From Synechococcus sp. MW101C3 (GTDB taxonomy: Bacteria > Cyanobacteriota > Cyanobacteriia > PCC-6307 > Cyanobiaceae), in NCBI RefSeq assembly GCF_002252635.1, contig NZ_NQKX01000004.1, forward strand, positions 239,467 to 303,466: a DNA stretch of 64,000 nt, in the 5' to 3' direction. This document shows, piece after piece, positions 55,450-64,000 of the stretch. The notes beneath the pieces are model-generated. The model worked only from the letters and a program-made list of their open reading frames with translations. It ran no database searches and had not been told where the DNA came from. Both the position numbers and the translations under genes were made by a program. Numbering within the stretch: the stretch's first letter is position 1; the number at the start of each line of letters is the position of its first letter.

Positions 55450-56970
55450 TCACCGGATCCCCTTCCCATCGCTACGGCTGGCGATGGGCCTCTCCGTCAC
55501 GTGCGTTACCACCGGCACCTCTGCTCCGCGGCCAACGGACACCGCCGCTCCCACCAGCCCGAGTGCTGCCGCCAAGCGAAACGCCAACTGCTGCGCCCCC
55601 AGAAAGGCCTCCAGCTGGGACCCGCCAAGCCGCGCACCCACCTCCCCCGCCAGTGCTGCTTCTGCCCCTGCTGCGCCGAGGCCGCTGGCGAGCAGTGATG
55701 CCGCCAGCGCCGCCCCGATCGCCTGTCCGAAGTTCCGAGCCATCGACAGGAAGCCGTTCGCCACACTGAGGTGCTCGGCAGGAACCGTGTTGAGCGTGGC
55801 GCTGTTGTTGGGGGGATGGAAGAGCCCGCCGCCCATGCCCAGCAGCACCAGCGGCCAGACAATGCTGGCGGTGGAGGCGTCGGGACCCAGCCAGGACAGT
55901 CCGACCAGGCCTGCACTGATGCAGAGCATTCCTGCTGTGCTGAGGGTTCGTGCACCGATCCGATCGCCCTGGCTGCTGACCGTCAGGCTCGTGGCCGTGA
56001 GAACCAAGGAGAGCGGCACGATGAGCACACCCGCCATCACGGGCGAGCGTCCCAGCACAAGTTGCGCATACAACGGCAGCAGGAAATAGCAGGACACCGC
56101 GGCAACGAAGTAGAAGGCGGCAGCCACCGAGCCACAGGTGAAGGCACGCCGTCGCAGCAGTTCGAGATTCAGCAGCGGTCTCGGCAGGCGTCGCTCCACC
56201 TGCACGAACAGGGCCAATGCCACCACGCCACCCAGCAGGATCGCCAGGCTGGCTGGTTTCAGTCCAGCCTCGGAGAGTTGTTCAATCACCAGGAAGGGAG
56301 CACTGGTGGCCACGACTGCCAGCACGGCACCCGTCCAGTCCATGGCGGTGCGGTCCAGGCTGCGGGGGCGGGCCTTGAGGATCCGGAGGCTGAGGATCAG
56401 TCCGGCCAGGCTCACCGTGAGGATCACCAGAAAGAGGGAGCGCCAGCCGAACTGGCCGATCAGCAGGCCGCCGAGCACCAGCCCCGTGACCTGAGCCAGC
56501 GCCAGGATCGAGGCATTGACGGCCATGGCTTTGCGCCGCTCCTGCTTCGGGAAGACGGCGGTGATCTCGGCCATCACGTTGGCCAGCACCAGGCCGCCGC
56601 CCACACCCTGGAGAACGCGGAAGGCGATCAGGGTTTCCACCGTGGGCGCCAGCGCACACAGGACCGACGTCAGGACGAGGACGCCCATGCCGATCACGAC
56701 GATGCGGCGGCGTCCCCAGATGTCGGCCAGGCGGCCGGCCGGCAGCAGGGTGACCGTCACGGTAAGCATGTAGGCGACGATCACCCATTTCAGAACCGAT
56801 AGGCCAACGCCGAACTCACGCGCCATCGCCGGCAGGGCGAGTGTGACAATGAACCCATCCATATAAACAACGAAGTTGCCGCATTCCACGGCGGCCAGGG
56901 TCCACCAGCGATCGGGATTAGGCGGGGGCGTCTCTGTTTGTGTGAGGGCAGCTGGGTTGTCTGAGACCAT
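55450..56970 (-). CDS. MFS multidrug exporter (DHA2/EmrB-like, 14 TM)
   Basis: 506 residues from ATG 56970. Typical 14-helix drug:H+ antiporter: N-terminal VECGNFVVYMDGFIVTLALPAMAREFG (motif D1-like), the loop LPAGRLADIWGRRRIVVIG between TM2 and TM3, motif C-like GLVLGGLLIGQFGWRSLF, and a long C-terminal half. Substrate unknown; drugs or organic acids are usual. It is divergent from the Acg-type oxidoreductase gene with about 510 bp between; a palindrome in between may hold a regulator site. No dedicated regulator gene is adjacent. Confidence 0.9.
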   Translation of the reverse strand: MVSDNPAALTQTETPPPNPDRWWTLAAVECGNFVVYMDGFIVTLALPAMAREFGVGLSVLKWVIVAYMLTVTVTLLPAGRLADIWGRRRIVVIGMGVLVLTSVLCALAPTVETLIAFRVLQGVGGGLVLANVMAEITAVFPKQERRKAMAVNASILALAQVTGLVLGGLLIGQFGWRSLFLVILTVSLAGLILSLRILKARPRSLDRTAMDWTGAVLAVVATSAPFLVIEQLSEAGLKPASLAILLGGVVALALFVQVERRLPRPLLNLELLRRRAFTCGSVAAAFYFVAAVSCYFLLPLYAQLVLGRSPVMAGVLIVPLSLVLTATSLTVSSQGDRIGARTLSTAGMLCISAGLVGLSWLGPDASTASIVWPLVLLGMGGGLFHPPNNSATLNTVPAEHLSVANGFLSMARNFGQAIGAALAASLLASGLGAAGAEAALAGEVGARLGGSQLEAFLGAQQLAFRLAAALGLVGAAVSVGRGAEVPVVTHVTERPIASRSDGKGIR

Positions 56971-57088
56971 GGCAGTGTGTGCCCTGATAGAGAAGCCTTC
57001 GTTGCCTGACTCTAAAGGAACGTGCTGGTCGTGGAAGGCAGCGAGCCGCTGCTGAAGCATTCACAGGGATCGATAGCCAGGGCCCGAC

Positions 57089-57102
57089 CGACCCTATGGT
57101 CG
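57089..57102. promoter_or_regulatory. Palindrome between MFS exporter and Acg-type gene
   Basis: CGACCCTATGGTCG has 5-bp arms CGACC/GGTCG with a CTAT centre. It is located about 120 bp upstream of the MFS start, where a TetR- or MarR-type site could sit. Weak evidence only. Confidence 0.25.
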
Positions 57103-57482
57103 AACGATCATGCAGGTGGACGGGATTGGCAGGGACCTCTGTCTGCACGTAGTGATGAGAGCCATCGCCCTTTTCTGTCTTGTCGTTGGGTTGGCAGGAT
57201 GAAGGATTGTGCCGTTGGCGAATGCTTGACCATCACCTTCGCAGGGGTCCATGCGCCCCATTTCCATCCCCATTTCTGCCCTGGCCCATGACCGATACCG
57301 GAATCCGCCGGCTGCCACGCTTGCTCACTTCCGTCAGGCGCAGGCGCGGCTGAAGCCTGCGGTGACCGTGCAGCTCCAGTAGACCGTCATCCCAGCAAGC
57401 TCTCATTGCGACGGGCTAAGCCTCAGATCTCTTTTTTCCCTCTGAGCTGAACCGTTTGGTTTTATGAGCAGTAGGTTGAATC

Positions 57483-58601
57483 ATGACGACCCGTCGTGAA
57501 TTTGTGGTCACCGCACTGGCCACCGCAGCCGGCACTGCCACCGCCAGTGCCGGCATCTCTTCATGCTCACCGGAGCCCAGTGCTGACAGCTATGAAGCCT
57601 CAGTGGATCGCACCTGGCGTCACAGCAAGGCCGCGTCCGGCGGCATGCCTTCTCTGCTGCATGAGCTTGTGCGCTACGCCACTCTGGCGCCGTCCAGCCA
57701 TAACACGCAGTGCTGGAAGTTCCGCCTCCGCGATGGCGCCATCTCGCTTGAGCCGGATCTTTCACGACGCTGCCCTGCTGTCGACCCGGAGAACCACCAT
57801 CTGTTCGTCTCCCTTGGCTGTGCCGCCGAGAACCTGAGCCAGGCAGCCTTGGCCCATGGCTGGATGAGCCACTCCGGCTTTGATGCGGCAGGGGGCACTG
57901 TCTTGCGCTTCGCCTTAACGCCGACAACACCCGTCGCGTCAACACTGTTTCAGGCGATTCCCGAGCGCCAGAGCACACGTGGTGAGTATGACGGCCAACC
58001 CCTTGCTCGCGATGAACTGGAACTGTTGGTGAAGGCCGGTACGGGCGCAGGTGTTCAGCTGATTGTCCTGACCGAGCGCAAGGCCATGGAGACGCTCCTG
58101 GAGTCTGTCGTTCAAGGCAACACGATCCAGTTGAATGATGCCGCCTTCGTGGCTGAGTTAAAGCAGTGGATCCGATTCAACGGTCGTGAGGCGGTTCGAA
58201 CGGGGGATGGACTCTACGCTGCATCGTCTGGCCATCCGTCTGTGCCGACATGGCTGGGACGCCTGCTTTTCAGCCTGCTGCTTTCACCGAAAGGCGAAAA
58301 CGACACGTACGCCAAGCATGTGCGCAGTTCTGCCGGTATCGCGATCTTCGCCTCGGAATCCCCAACGCCGCAGCAGTGGGTGGAAGTGGGGCGTTGCTAT
58401 GAGCGCTTTGCCCTGCAATCGGCAGCCTTGGGTATTCGCACTGCGATGCTCAATCAGCCCGTAGAGGTGTCCACGCTGCGCCCGCAGCTTGCTGATGATC
58501 TGGCTCTCGGAGGGTGGCGGCCCGATCTTGTCGTCAGGTTCGGCCGAGGCCCCAGGCTGCCGTCTTCACTGCGACGGCCACTGCAGGCGGTCCTGATTTG
58601 A
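57483..58601 (+). CDS. Acg-family FMN nitroreductase-like protein with Tat signal
   Basis: 372 residues from ATG 57483. N-terminal twin-arginine signal (TTRREFVVTALATAAG) and a cysteine near residue 29. The rest follows the Acg (Mycobacterium) nitroreductase fold: LVRYATLAPSSHNTQCWKFRL, ENHHLFVSLGCAAENLSQAALAHG, RQSTRGEYDGQPL, and the FMN region QQWVEVGRCYERFALQSAALGIRT. Probably exported and FMN-binding, but its substrate is unknown. It is far enough from the MFS exporter to be separately controlled. Confidence 0.85.
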   Translation: MTTRREFVVTALATAAGTATASAGISSCSPEPSADSYEASVDRTWRHSKAASGGMPSLLHELVRYATLAPSSHNTQCWKFRLRDGAISLEPDLSRRCPAVDPENHHLFVSLGCAAENLSQAALAHGWMSHSGFDAAGGTVLRFALTPTTPVASTLFQAIPERQSTRGEYDGQPLARDELELLVKAGTGAGVQLIVLTERKAMETLLESVVQGNTIQLNDAAFVAELKQWIRFNGREAVRTGDGLYAASSGHPSVPTWLGRLLFSLLLSPKGENDTYAKHVRSSAGIAIFASESPTPQQWVEVGRCYERFALQSAALGIRTAMLNQPVEVSTLRPQLADDLALGGWRPDLVVRFGRGPRLPSSLRRPLQAVLI

Positions 58602-58632
58602 TTCGCACGGCTGCGCTACCACTGATGGATTG

Positions 58633-59055
58633 ATGGATCGTCTCCCCTTTCGAACCATCAAGGCTGGAATCACCTACTTCGTATTGGTGTTCGGTGTGGG
58701 CTTTGTGCTGGGCGTGATTCGAGTGACACTGCTTGTGCCGCGCCTTGGTGAACGGACGGCGGAGCTCATTGAAATGCCGTTCATGTTCGTGGCCATTGTG
58801 GTGTCGGCCCGTCTGATCATCTGGCGTTTTCGTCTTCCCGCCAGTGCCATGATCCGCCTGGGGGCTGGATGTCTTGCACTGGGTCTGTTGGTTGGCGCCG
58901 AGGTCTTGCTTGCAGTTGCCATTCAGGAGCGCACGCTTGGCGAGTATGTAGCCAGCCGGGATCCAGTTTCTGGTGGTGTCTATCTGGCCATGCTGGTGCT
59001 GTTTGCTGTGATGCCGCTTGTTCTGGCGCGCCTCCCATCGGCTTCCCGTGTGTGA
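58633..59055 (+). CDS. Four-helix membrane protein of unknown function
   Basis: 140 residues from ATG 58633. Four predicted TM helices (TYFVLVFGVGFVLGVIRVT; MPFMFVAIVVSARLII; LGAGCLALGLLVGAEVLLAVA; VYLAMLVLFAVMPLVLARL). A short basic N-terminus and C-terminus. No family named, although the layout is like small conserved 'DUF' membrane proteins. It follows the Acg gene by 31 nt on the same strand, so it may be co-transcribed. Confidence 0.65.
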   Translation: MDRLPFRTIKAGITYFVLVFGVGFVLGVIRVTLLVPRLGERTAELIEMPFMFVAIVVSARLIIWRFRLPASAMIRLGAGCLALGLLVGAEVLLAVAIQERTLGEYVASRDPVSGGVYLAMLVLFAVMPLVLARLPSASRV

Positions 59056-59381
59056 GCCTTCTCCATCATCCAGCCACCTATTGCCTGATGATGCCGCGCC
59101 TTGTCGTTGGTTCCCAGCGCCGCACAGACAAGTTGCGAGGAGTGCCCCATCACACCGGCAGCATCGGCAGACAGTGCGCCTTGATTCCATGCACTGAACC
59201 CATGCACGGATTCCATACACAGCTTCCCTGCATCAGAGCCTTGCCGCTGAACTCAATGTGTGGGGGCCTCCGGTCTTCCGGCACTGTGAGTTATCGGCAC
59301 ATCAACCCCACGAGCCCAGGCTTTCGCTCAGATCTGTCAATGCCTGTAAGCTACGTTCACCAGCCTCCAATCTGATCAGTG

Positions 59382-59660
59382 ATGGCATCAGCCCGGTTGC
59401 TTGCTCTCGCGGCCATCAGCTGCGGCACCCTTGCCTGCTTCCCCTGCGGCGTCCATGCGCAGAATATGGAAGATGACCTGATCATGCACTACTGCACCAA
59501 TGCCGTCAACGCTGAAGTTGCCCTTTCGGGCAAGCCAGCGCCCGCCGGTCTTGCTACGTACACGTGCACCTGTGTCGTTGATCAGGTGCACCAACGTGTG
59601 AGCATCAGCAATGCCAAGACAATCTGCAAGCAGCAGGCTGCCACCAAGTTTGGTCTCTGA
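59382..59660 (+). CDS. Small exported cysteine-containing protein
   Basis: 92 residues from ATG 59382. Signal peptide (ARLLALAAISCGTLACFPCGVHAQ) followed by a 65-residue mature chain with four cysteines (MHYCTNAV, TYTCTCVVDQ, KTICKQQ) that could form two disulfides. Periplasmic; no family recognised. GTG at 59379 is an alternative start. Confidence 0.55.
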   Translation: MASARLLALAAISCGTLACFPCGVHAQNMEDDLIMHYCTNAVNAEVALSGKPAPAGLATYTCTCVVDQVHQRVSISNAKTICKQQAATKFGL

Positions 59661-59949
59661 CGTTATGCTGGGATAGGGAATCAGTGGCGTTGATCATTGT
59701 GTAGACACGCTGGCTTTTCCAGTGGAAAGCCCTCAAGCGGTTGCTTTTGGGTTTGTTGAGGAACAACGACCCCTCCCCTGTCTCACACCGGGGAAGACTG
59801 AATCACCTCCGAACGATCCTCAGGCTGCAGCTGTTTGATTGCTCAGGGGTCGATACTCGACTCTTCTGATGGCTTCATCGGCATCACCAGCTGCGCCAAG
59901 AAGCCAACGCGGATAGAGTGACACCCTGCCAGCTCGTCATTGTTCCTCA

Positions 59950-61245
59950 CCAGTGCAGACAATCAAACTGTTGATTGTTTTCGGCAGCTAGTTGCTTGTG
60001 AATCAGTCCCCATTCATCCCGCTGCTTCCCTTGTGCGACGTTGTCGCTGACAGCATGATCCCCAGGCTGATCATCAAGAGATTGCCCCTTCTCTTCTTCG
60101 ACATCCTTGGGATCACTCCTGGGCCGATCAAGGCGAGCTCCACCCATGCGATCGCGATGATGCTGCCAGAGCGTACGGTTGGCTCGAGTCCGATGAATCC
60201 TGTCGGCATCGATCACCTCTGGCTGATGACCATGACGGCAGCGACAGACGCTCACTTGATCCTTCAGGCCTGCTCCTTCACTGGAGGGGACGTGGCTCAA
60301 CCGATCCACACGGGTGAACCCATCACCCGTGACTGATCGAGAGATCTACCACATGCTGACTCGATTCAGACAAGGGCTTCGACTTCGACATTGAACCTAG
60401 CCTCGCAATCAACAGTTGACCTGAGAGAAGCGTCTATGAGGTTCACGATTCGATCGGAGCAGCTTCTGCTACCTGAGTGGTAGAGAGTTCTCCGCTGGAG
60501 TCCCAGTCTGCTCCTCGCCAAGAGCTTTTGGCACCAGTGTCTTCTTGCAGCCAGCGGCCAGCCACCGTAGTGGATAAGAGCATCAATGCCGGCAAGAATG
60601 TGCTCCAGATGGCCGGCCTGCCACTTGAGTGCCTTGCGATTCTTGCGGATGCGAGAACACTCCGTTTAGCCACAGCAAGACATTGCTACCAGCGCATCTT
60701 GCGATTCGTGCGTGGCTTCTGATCAAGTGCTCCAAGAATTCGTGGACCGATCGTCTCATTCAGTTTCTACGTGGCTTCTTTGGCTTCGTTGAGCAGGGAT
60801 CCATCACTCTGTTGTTCATACCAACAGGTGCGCAGGTGGCGTTCCTCAAGAGTGGTGCTTGGTTGAGTGATGGCGCAGGCGTATGATTCCTGCTGCCATG
60901 CCCTGTTGAATAACCACCACCTTCACGGTATCCTCATCATCACTGGTACGTTTCCAATCCAATGAAGGACTGAAGATGCGGAGCTCTCTTGATTTGCTTT
61001 GCCAACTCTTCGTTTGTGATCACGAGGCGAGCCTTGATGAGCTGGGCAGCCAATGCCACTCGAGATAGCTTGGCAGGTGCCCCAATGTCTTTGCAGAACT
61101 GGGACGCATAGTCGTCTTCCAGTTCATCCTAGGAAATGAGCTCCGCGAGCTTGATCTACCATTTGGTGCCAGAGGGCTTGTCACTAAATCGCATGAAGCA
61201 GCCCTCTAACGAGAGCCAATGTCGCTTCTTGCACCGATCCATGTC
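59950..61245 (-). pseudogene. Decayed IS1182-like transposase
   Basis: Minus-strand fragments in several frames line up in order with an IS1182/IS5-like transposase: RHWLSLEGCFMRFSDKPSG (61160-61220) at the N-terminus, LAELIS...DELEDDYASQFCKDIGAPAK, SRVALAAQLIKARLVITNEELA, then HLQSFIGLETYQ. Further on KVVVIQQGMAAGII, SLLNEAKEAT, KPRTNRK, GIDALIHYGG and HSGSRSCSDRIVNLID. The C-terminal part reads SVTGDGFTRVDRLS, RHGHQPEVIDADRIHRTRAN, and EEEKGQSLDDQPG. There are several stops and frameshifts, so it is not functional. Terminal inverted repeats could not be delimited. Confidence 0.85.
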
Positions 61246-61465
61246 GGCCAAGCCGGATGCTTTTCGGTGTTCTTGTGTCGAATCTAGTCTTTTCTGCAGT
61301 CGATAACTCATTGCTTCTATTGCAGGGTAGGCACTCTGCCCCTTTGGGGAGGGCCTACGTGATGCCCTGCAGCAGCACAGCGTCTTGTTCTGCTGCTGAG
61401 ATGAACAGCTTGGTGGTAAGGAACCACCATCGTCGTGGTTAGTGGACTAGTTCCTGAAGAGGAAC

Positions 61466-64000
61466 TCAGAACGGCGTCACCGTGACGATCAAATCGTTGT
61501 AATCCCAGTCAGCGCCACCGGAGCTCAGAAGGTCTTCGAATCCGAAGCTGTTGTCGCCAAACACCTTGAGGTGCTGGCGACCGTCAGCCGCAGTGGTATC
61601 TCCTAACGTAAAGAGATTTCCTTCGAATGAAACCACGACAGCTGCGTAATAGCCGCTGTCGGATGCATCAACTTCCCATGTCGCAAGACTCTTTGCTTGA
61701 CCACCAGCCGCTATGCTGAAGTCCACGAGATTGTCGCGTACAGCAGTTCTAAACGCCTCGCCTGCGCTAGCAGAAACTCCGGCGACTTGGCTGAGAGGTT
61801 TGCCTGTCACAGGATCTACATCGAGCTTTACGAAGCTTAGGGTGTTGATGTTCTCGGAGTCTGTAACGATCGAGAGGTTCAGTGTTAACTTGCCTTCTTG
61901 TAGATTTGTGAGATCGAGAATGCCATCAGAGCTTGTACGCTGCTGACTTGCCAGCGAGACCACCGATTCGAACGGATCCAATGGTGTGCTGTCGACATCA
62001 ACGATCAGATCGTTGAAATCAGAGTCAGGGCTAGGATCTCCATTGTCGTCAAGAGAAACACGATAGCGTTCGCCGATCTTTTCGATGCGGAGAGCAGGAT
62101 CGACGTTTTCGTTGTCGTCATTGCTGTTCTGTACGAATCTTAGGGTTTCACCCACGCCCAGGAACAACTCCTTGCCGCCCAGGAAGGTGGCCTGCGCTGT
62201 AGCACCGACACTCCCAATCGATGTCTCCTGGCCGTTGGCAAGACGCTTCACAAGATCGAAGCTGTTTTGTAGCGCTGAGTTTGCGATTACGGCATTGAGG
62301 TCCAGCCAGAGCCCTGTTCCCTGGCCTGTGCCAGCCACCACCGTGAGCCCTTGACCATCGCTTGAAATCACTAACTTGGGCGGTTCGGCATTCGTGGCCT
62401 GGAAGGTAATCACAGCGTCATTGAAGTCCCAGTCCGCAGAGCCACTTGGCAAATCTTCAAAGCCGAAGCTATTGGCCCCAAGCACTTTAATGTGCTGTTT
62501 CTGATCGCTGCTTGATGATGCACCAAAGGTGTAGATCGCTCCTGTCGGCGTTATCAATACAGGTGCGTAGACCCCGGCTTGGCTGCCTTGCAGCGCTACG
62601 CTAAGCCCAGCAACTGTCTGTTTCCCTGATTGCGTGTAGCTGAAGCTCAGCAGGTTCCTGCGAACTGCTTCATCAAAGTCTGCGCCTGCGGATGGGGCCA
62701 AGCCACCTACCGTGCCGAGAGGGGTTCCGTTGGCGTCAGTGTCAACCTTCACTAGGCCGAATCTGTTGTTAAAGTCACTATCGGTTGTTACATCCATGCT
62801 CAGCACGATTCCATTGGCTGAGATCCAGCTGAGATCCAGATAGGCTTGATCGGATGCCTGTTGAAACTTTGCGAGCTTTGTACTTTGAGAGAAGGGGTCG
62901 AAGGTTGAGGTCTTTACCTTGAGTACAAGGTCATTAAAGTCGTTGTCGTCGCTGTTGTCGTCAAGTCGAACGATGACACGTTCACCGTCGCTGCTTATGG
63001 ACAAAGCGGGTGAATTGTTGGCTGGCAGATCACCGCTGACTTGGATGAACTGAAGTTGATCACCAACGGCAAGCTTTACACGGGTATCCCCTAGAAAGCC
63101 GGAATCCGGAGTTGCTCCAATGGAGCCAACTCTGGATTGGCTGCCATCGGAGGAGATCCGCACGAGATCAAGCCCGTTTTGCTTCCGTGCATTCGCCAGA
63201 ACGACTGAGAGGTCGACCCAGAGCTCATCCCCCTCCGTTCCGATTACCTCCAAACCCTTGCCATCATTGGTAGGAACGAGGATTGCGGGGCCGCGATCGT
63301 CGTCTTTGAGAGCGTTTGGATCGATGTTACCGGTGTTGTTATCCGGGTAGATATTGCCGGTGCCGTCATCAAGGATGGTGGCAGTGCCAGTGGAGAGTGA
63401 GCCACCGGTTGGTGTGACGGCGAGCTGGAAGGTTTCCGGACCCTCAAAGGTGTCGTCATCGTTGATGGCAACACGAACGAGGAGGGAGCCGTCGATCAGG
63501 TTAACGGTGCCGGAGGTGTAGTCGACCCATTCGGAGCCGTTGAAGTATTGGATCTGGGTATCGGTGTCGGTGCCAAGAGCGGCATCATTGGTGGCACCGT
63601 TGGCATCATTCTGCAGAGCAAGGGTAACGGGCTGATTGCCAGTGCCAGAGACGGTGAAGACCGCGAAGGGCGAGTTTTCGTTGACGGAGATGTTGTCAAC
63701 AGAGATGGCGCGATCGTCGTCTTTGAGAGCGTTTGGATCGATGTTACCGGTGTTGTTATCCGGGTAGATATTGCCGGTGCCGTCATCAAGGATGGTGGCA
63801 GTGCCAGTGGAGAGTGAGCCACCGGTTGGTGTGACGGCGAGCTGGAAGGTTTCCGGACCCTCAAAGGTGTCGTCATCGTTGATGGCAACACGAACGAGAA
63901 GGGAGCCGTCGATCAGGTTAACGGTGCCGGAGGTGTAGTCGACCCATTCGGAGCCGTTGAAGTATTGGATCTGGGTATCGGTGTCGGTGCCAAGAGCGGC
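61466..64000 (-). CDS. Large Calx-beta/DUF4114 repeat protein (5' end off the right edge)
   Basis: The frame is open from 61466 to the right edge (no stop), so at least 845 residues; the apparent start at TTG 63253 is internal. The N-terminal visible part holds Calx-beta-like units (AISVDNISVNENSPFAVFTV, ending ILDDGTGNIYPDNNTGNID). The C-terminal half has two DUF4114-like domains with the repeats FGFEDLPSGSADWDFNDAVITF and FGFEDLLSSGGADWDYNDLIVTV, and acidic stretches DDNSDDNDFND that may bind calcium. This looks like a secreted or surface giant protein, exported by a type I-like route; no secretion signal is visible here. Confidence 0.82.
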   Translation of the reverse strand, partial: AALGTDTDTQIQYFNGSEWVDYTSGTVNLIDGSLLVRVAINDDDTFEGPETFQLAVTPTGGSLSTGTATILDDGTGNIYPDNNTGNIDPNALKDDDRAISVDNISVNENSPFAVFTVSGTGNQPVTLALQNDANGATNDAALGTDTDTQIQYFNGSEWVDYTSGTVNLIDGSLLVRVAINDDDTFEGPETFQLAVTPTGGSLSTGTATILDDGTGNIYPDNNTGNIDPNALKDDDRGPAILVPTNDGKGLEVIGTEGDELWVDLSVVLANARKQNGLDLVRISSDGSQSRVGSIGATPDSGFLGDTRVKLAVGDQLQFIQVSGDLPANNSPALSISSDGERVIVRLDDNSDDNDFNDLVLKVKTSTFDPFSQSTKLAKFQQASDQAYLDLSWISANGIVLSMDVTTDSDFNNRFGLVKVDTDANGTPLGTVGGLAPSAGADFDEAVRRNLLSFSYTQSGKQTVAGLSVALQGSQAGVYAPVLITPTGAIYTFGASSSSDQKQHIKVLGANSFGFEDLPSGSADWDFNDAVITFQATNAEPPKLVISSDGQGLTVVAGTGQGTGLWLDLNAVIANSALQNSFDLVKRLANGQETSIGSVGATAQATFLGGKELFLGVGETLRFVQNSNDDNENVDPALRIEKIGERYRVSLDDNGDPSPDSDFNDLIVDVDSTPLDPFESVVSLASQQRTSSDGILDLTNLQEGKLTLNLSIVTDSENINTLSFVKLDVDPVTGKPLSQVAGVSASAGEAFRTAVRDNLVDFSIAAGGQAKSLATWEVDASDSGYYAAVVVSFEGNLFTLGDTTAADGRQHLKVFGDNSFGFEDLLSSGGADWDYNDLIVTVTPF
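63301..64000 (-). repeat. Near-identical 417-bp coding repeats
   Basis: The segment at 63301-63583 recurs at 63718-64000, one period of 417 bp (139 codons). In 283 compared bases I saw a single difference (GGAGGGAG versus GAAGGGAG). Each unit encodes a Calx-beta-like domain. The near-perfect DNA identity indicates recent duplication or gene conversion; more units probably lie beyond the edge. Confidence 0.9.

Overview
The window looks like a GC-rich picocyanobacterial chromosome (Synechococcus/Cyanobium type). The evidence is a flv3-flv1 flavodiiron pair, a one-helix high-light-inducible protein, two soluble-type fatty-acyl desaturases, a cyAbrB regulator, a bacterial metallothionein, NrtA/NrtB nitrate uptake genes, tightly packed genes and frequent absence of Shine-Dalgarno sequences.

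Layout. 1-2.2 kb: nitrate ABC transporter genes nrtA and nrtB (minus strand, leaving the left edge), followed by about 1.2 kb with no convincing gene. 3.5-12.7 kb: redox and oxygen-stress genes (DUF6671 protein, Flv3/Flv1, histidine phosphatase, rubrerythrin with rubredoxin tail, HxlR regulator divergent from an ene-reductase, pirin). 12.7-24.7 kb: housekeeping genes (gcvP, gcvH, a methionine-gamma-lyase-like C-S lyase, two desaturases, rplI, dnaB, an APC permease). 24.9-31.4 kb: a complete guanidine-utilisation operon made of a guanidine-I (ykkC) riboswitch, Ni-dependent guanidine hydrolase GdmH, HypA/HypB-like nickel chaperones, a type III glutamine-synthetase-like ligase and a three-gene ABC importer. 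The guanidine is presumably imported and hydrolysed to urea and ammonia; the ligase would capture the ammonia or make a gamma-glutamyl derivative. 31.4-34.8 kb: a membrane/methyltransferase fusion and a short-chain dehydrogenase.

34.8-43.9 kb is an accessory island, visibly less GC-rich and with unrelated gene types. It holds a J-domain protein directly abutting an HTH plus HNH-like nuclease (a candidate undescribed defence module), a RES/Xre toxin-antitoxin pair with tandem palindromic operators, a small membrane protein, and a subtilase plus AAA ATPase pair matching the IetAS anti-phage system. 43.9-59.7 kb returns to core-like genes: Kir channel, gamma-glutamylcyclotransferase-like protein, DCC thiol oxidoreductases, cyAbrB, lipoprotein amidase, hli, an ExbB/ExbD-type triplet, DUF924, PAP2 phosphatase, metallothionein, DHA2-type MFS exporter and Acg-type nitroreductase. 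59.9-61.2 kb is a heavily decayed IS1182-like transposase. 61.5-64 kb is the C-terminal part of a large repeat protein (Calx-beta-like repeats plus DUF4114-like domains) that runs off the right edge, with near-identical 417-bp DNA repeats.

All family calls are from reading motifs; no database search was run.
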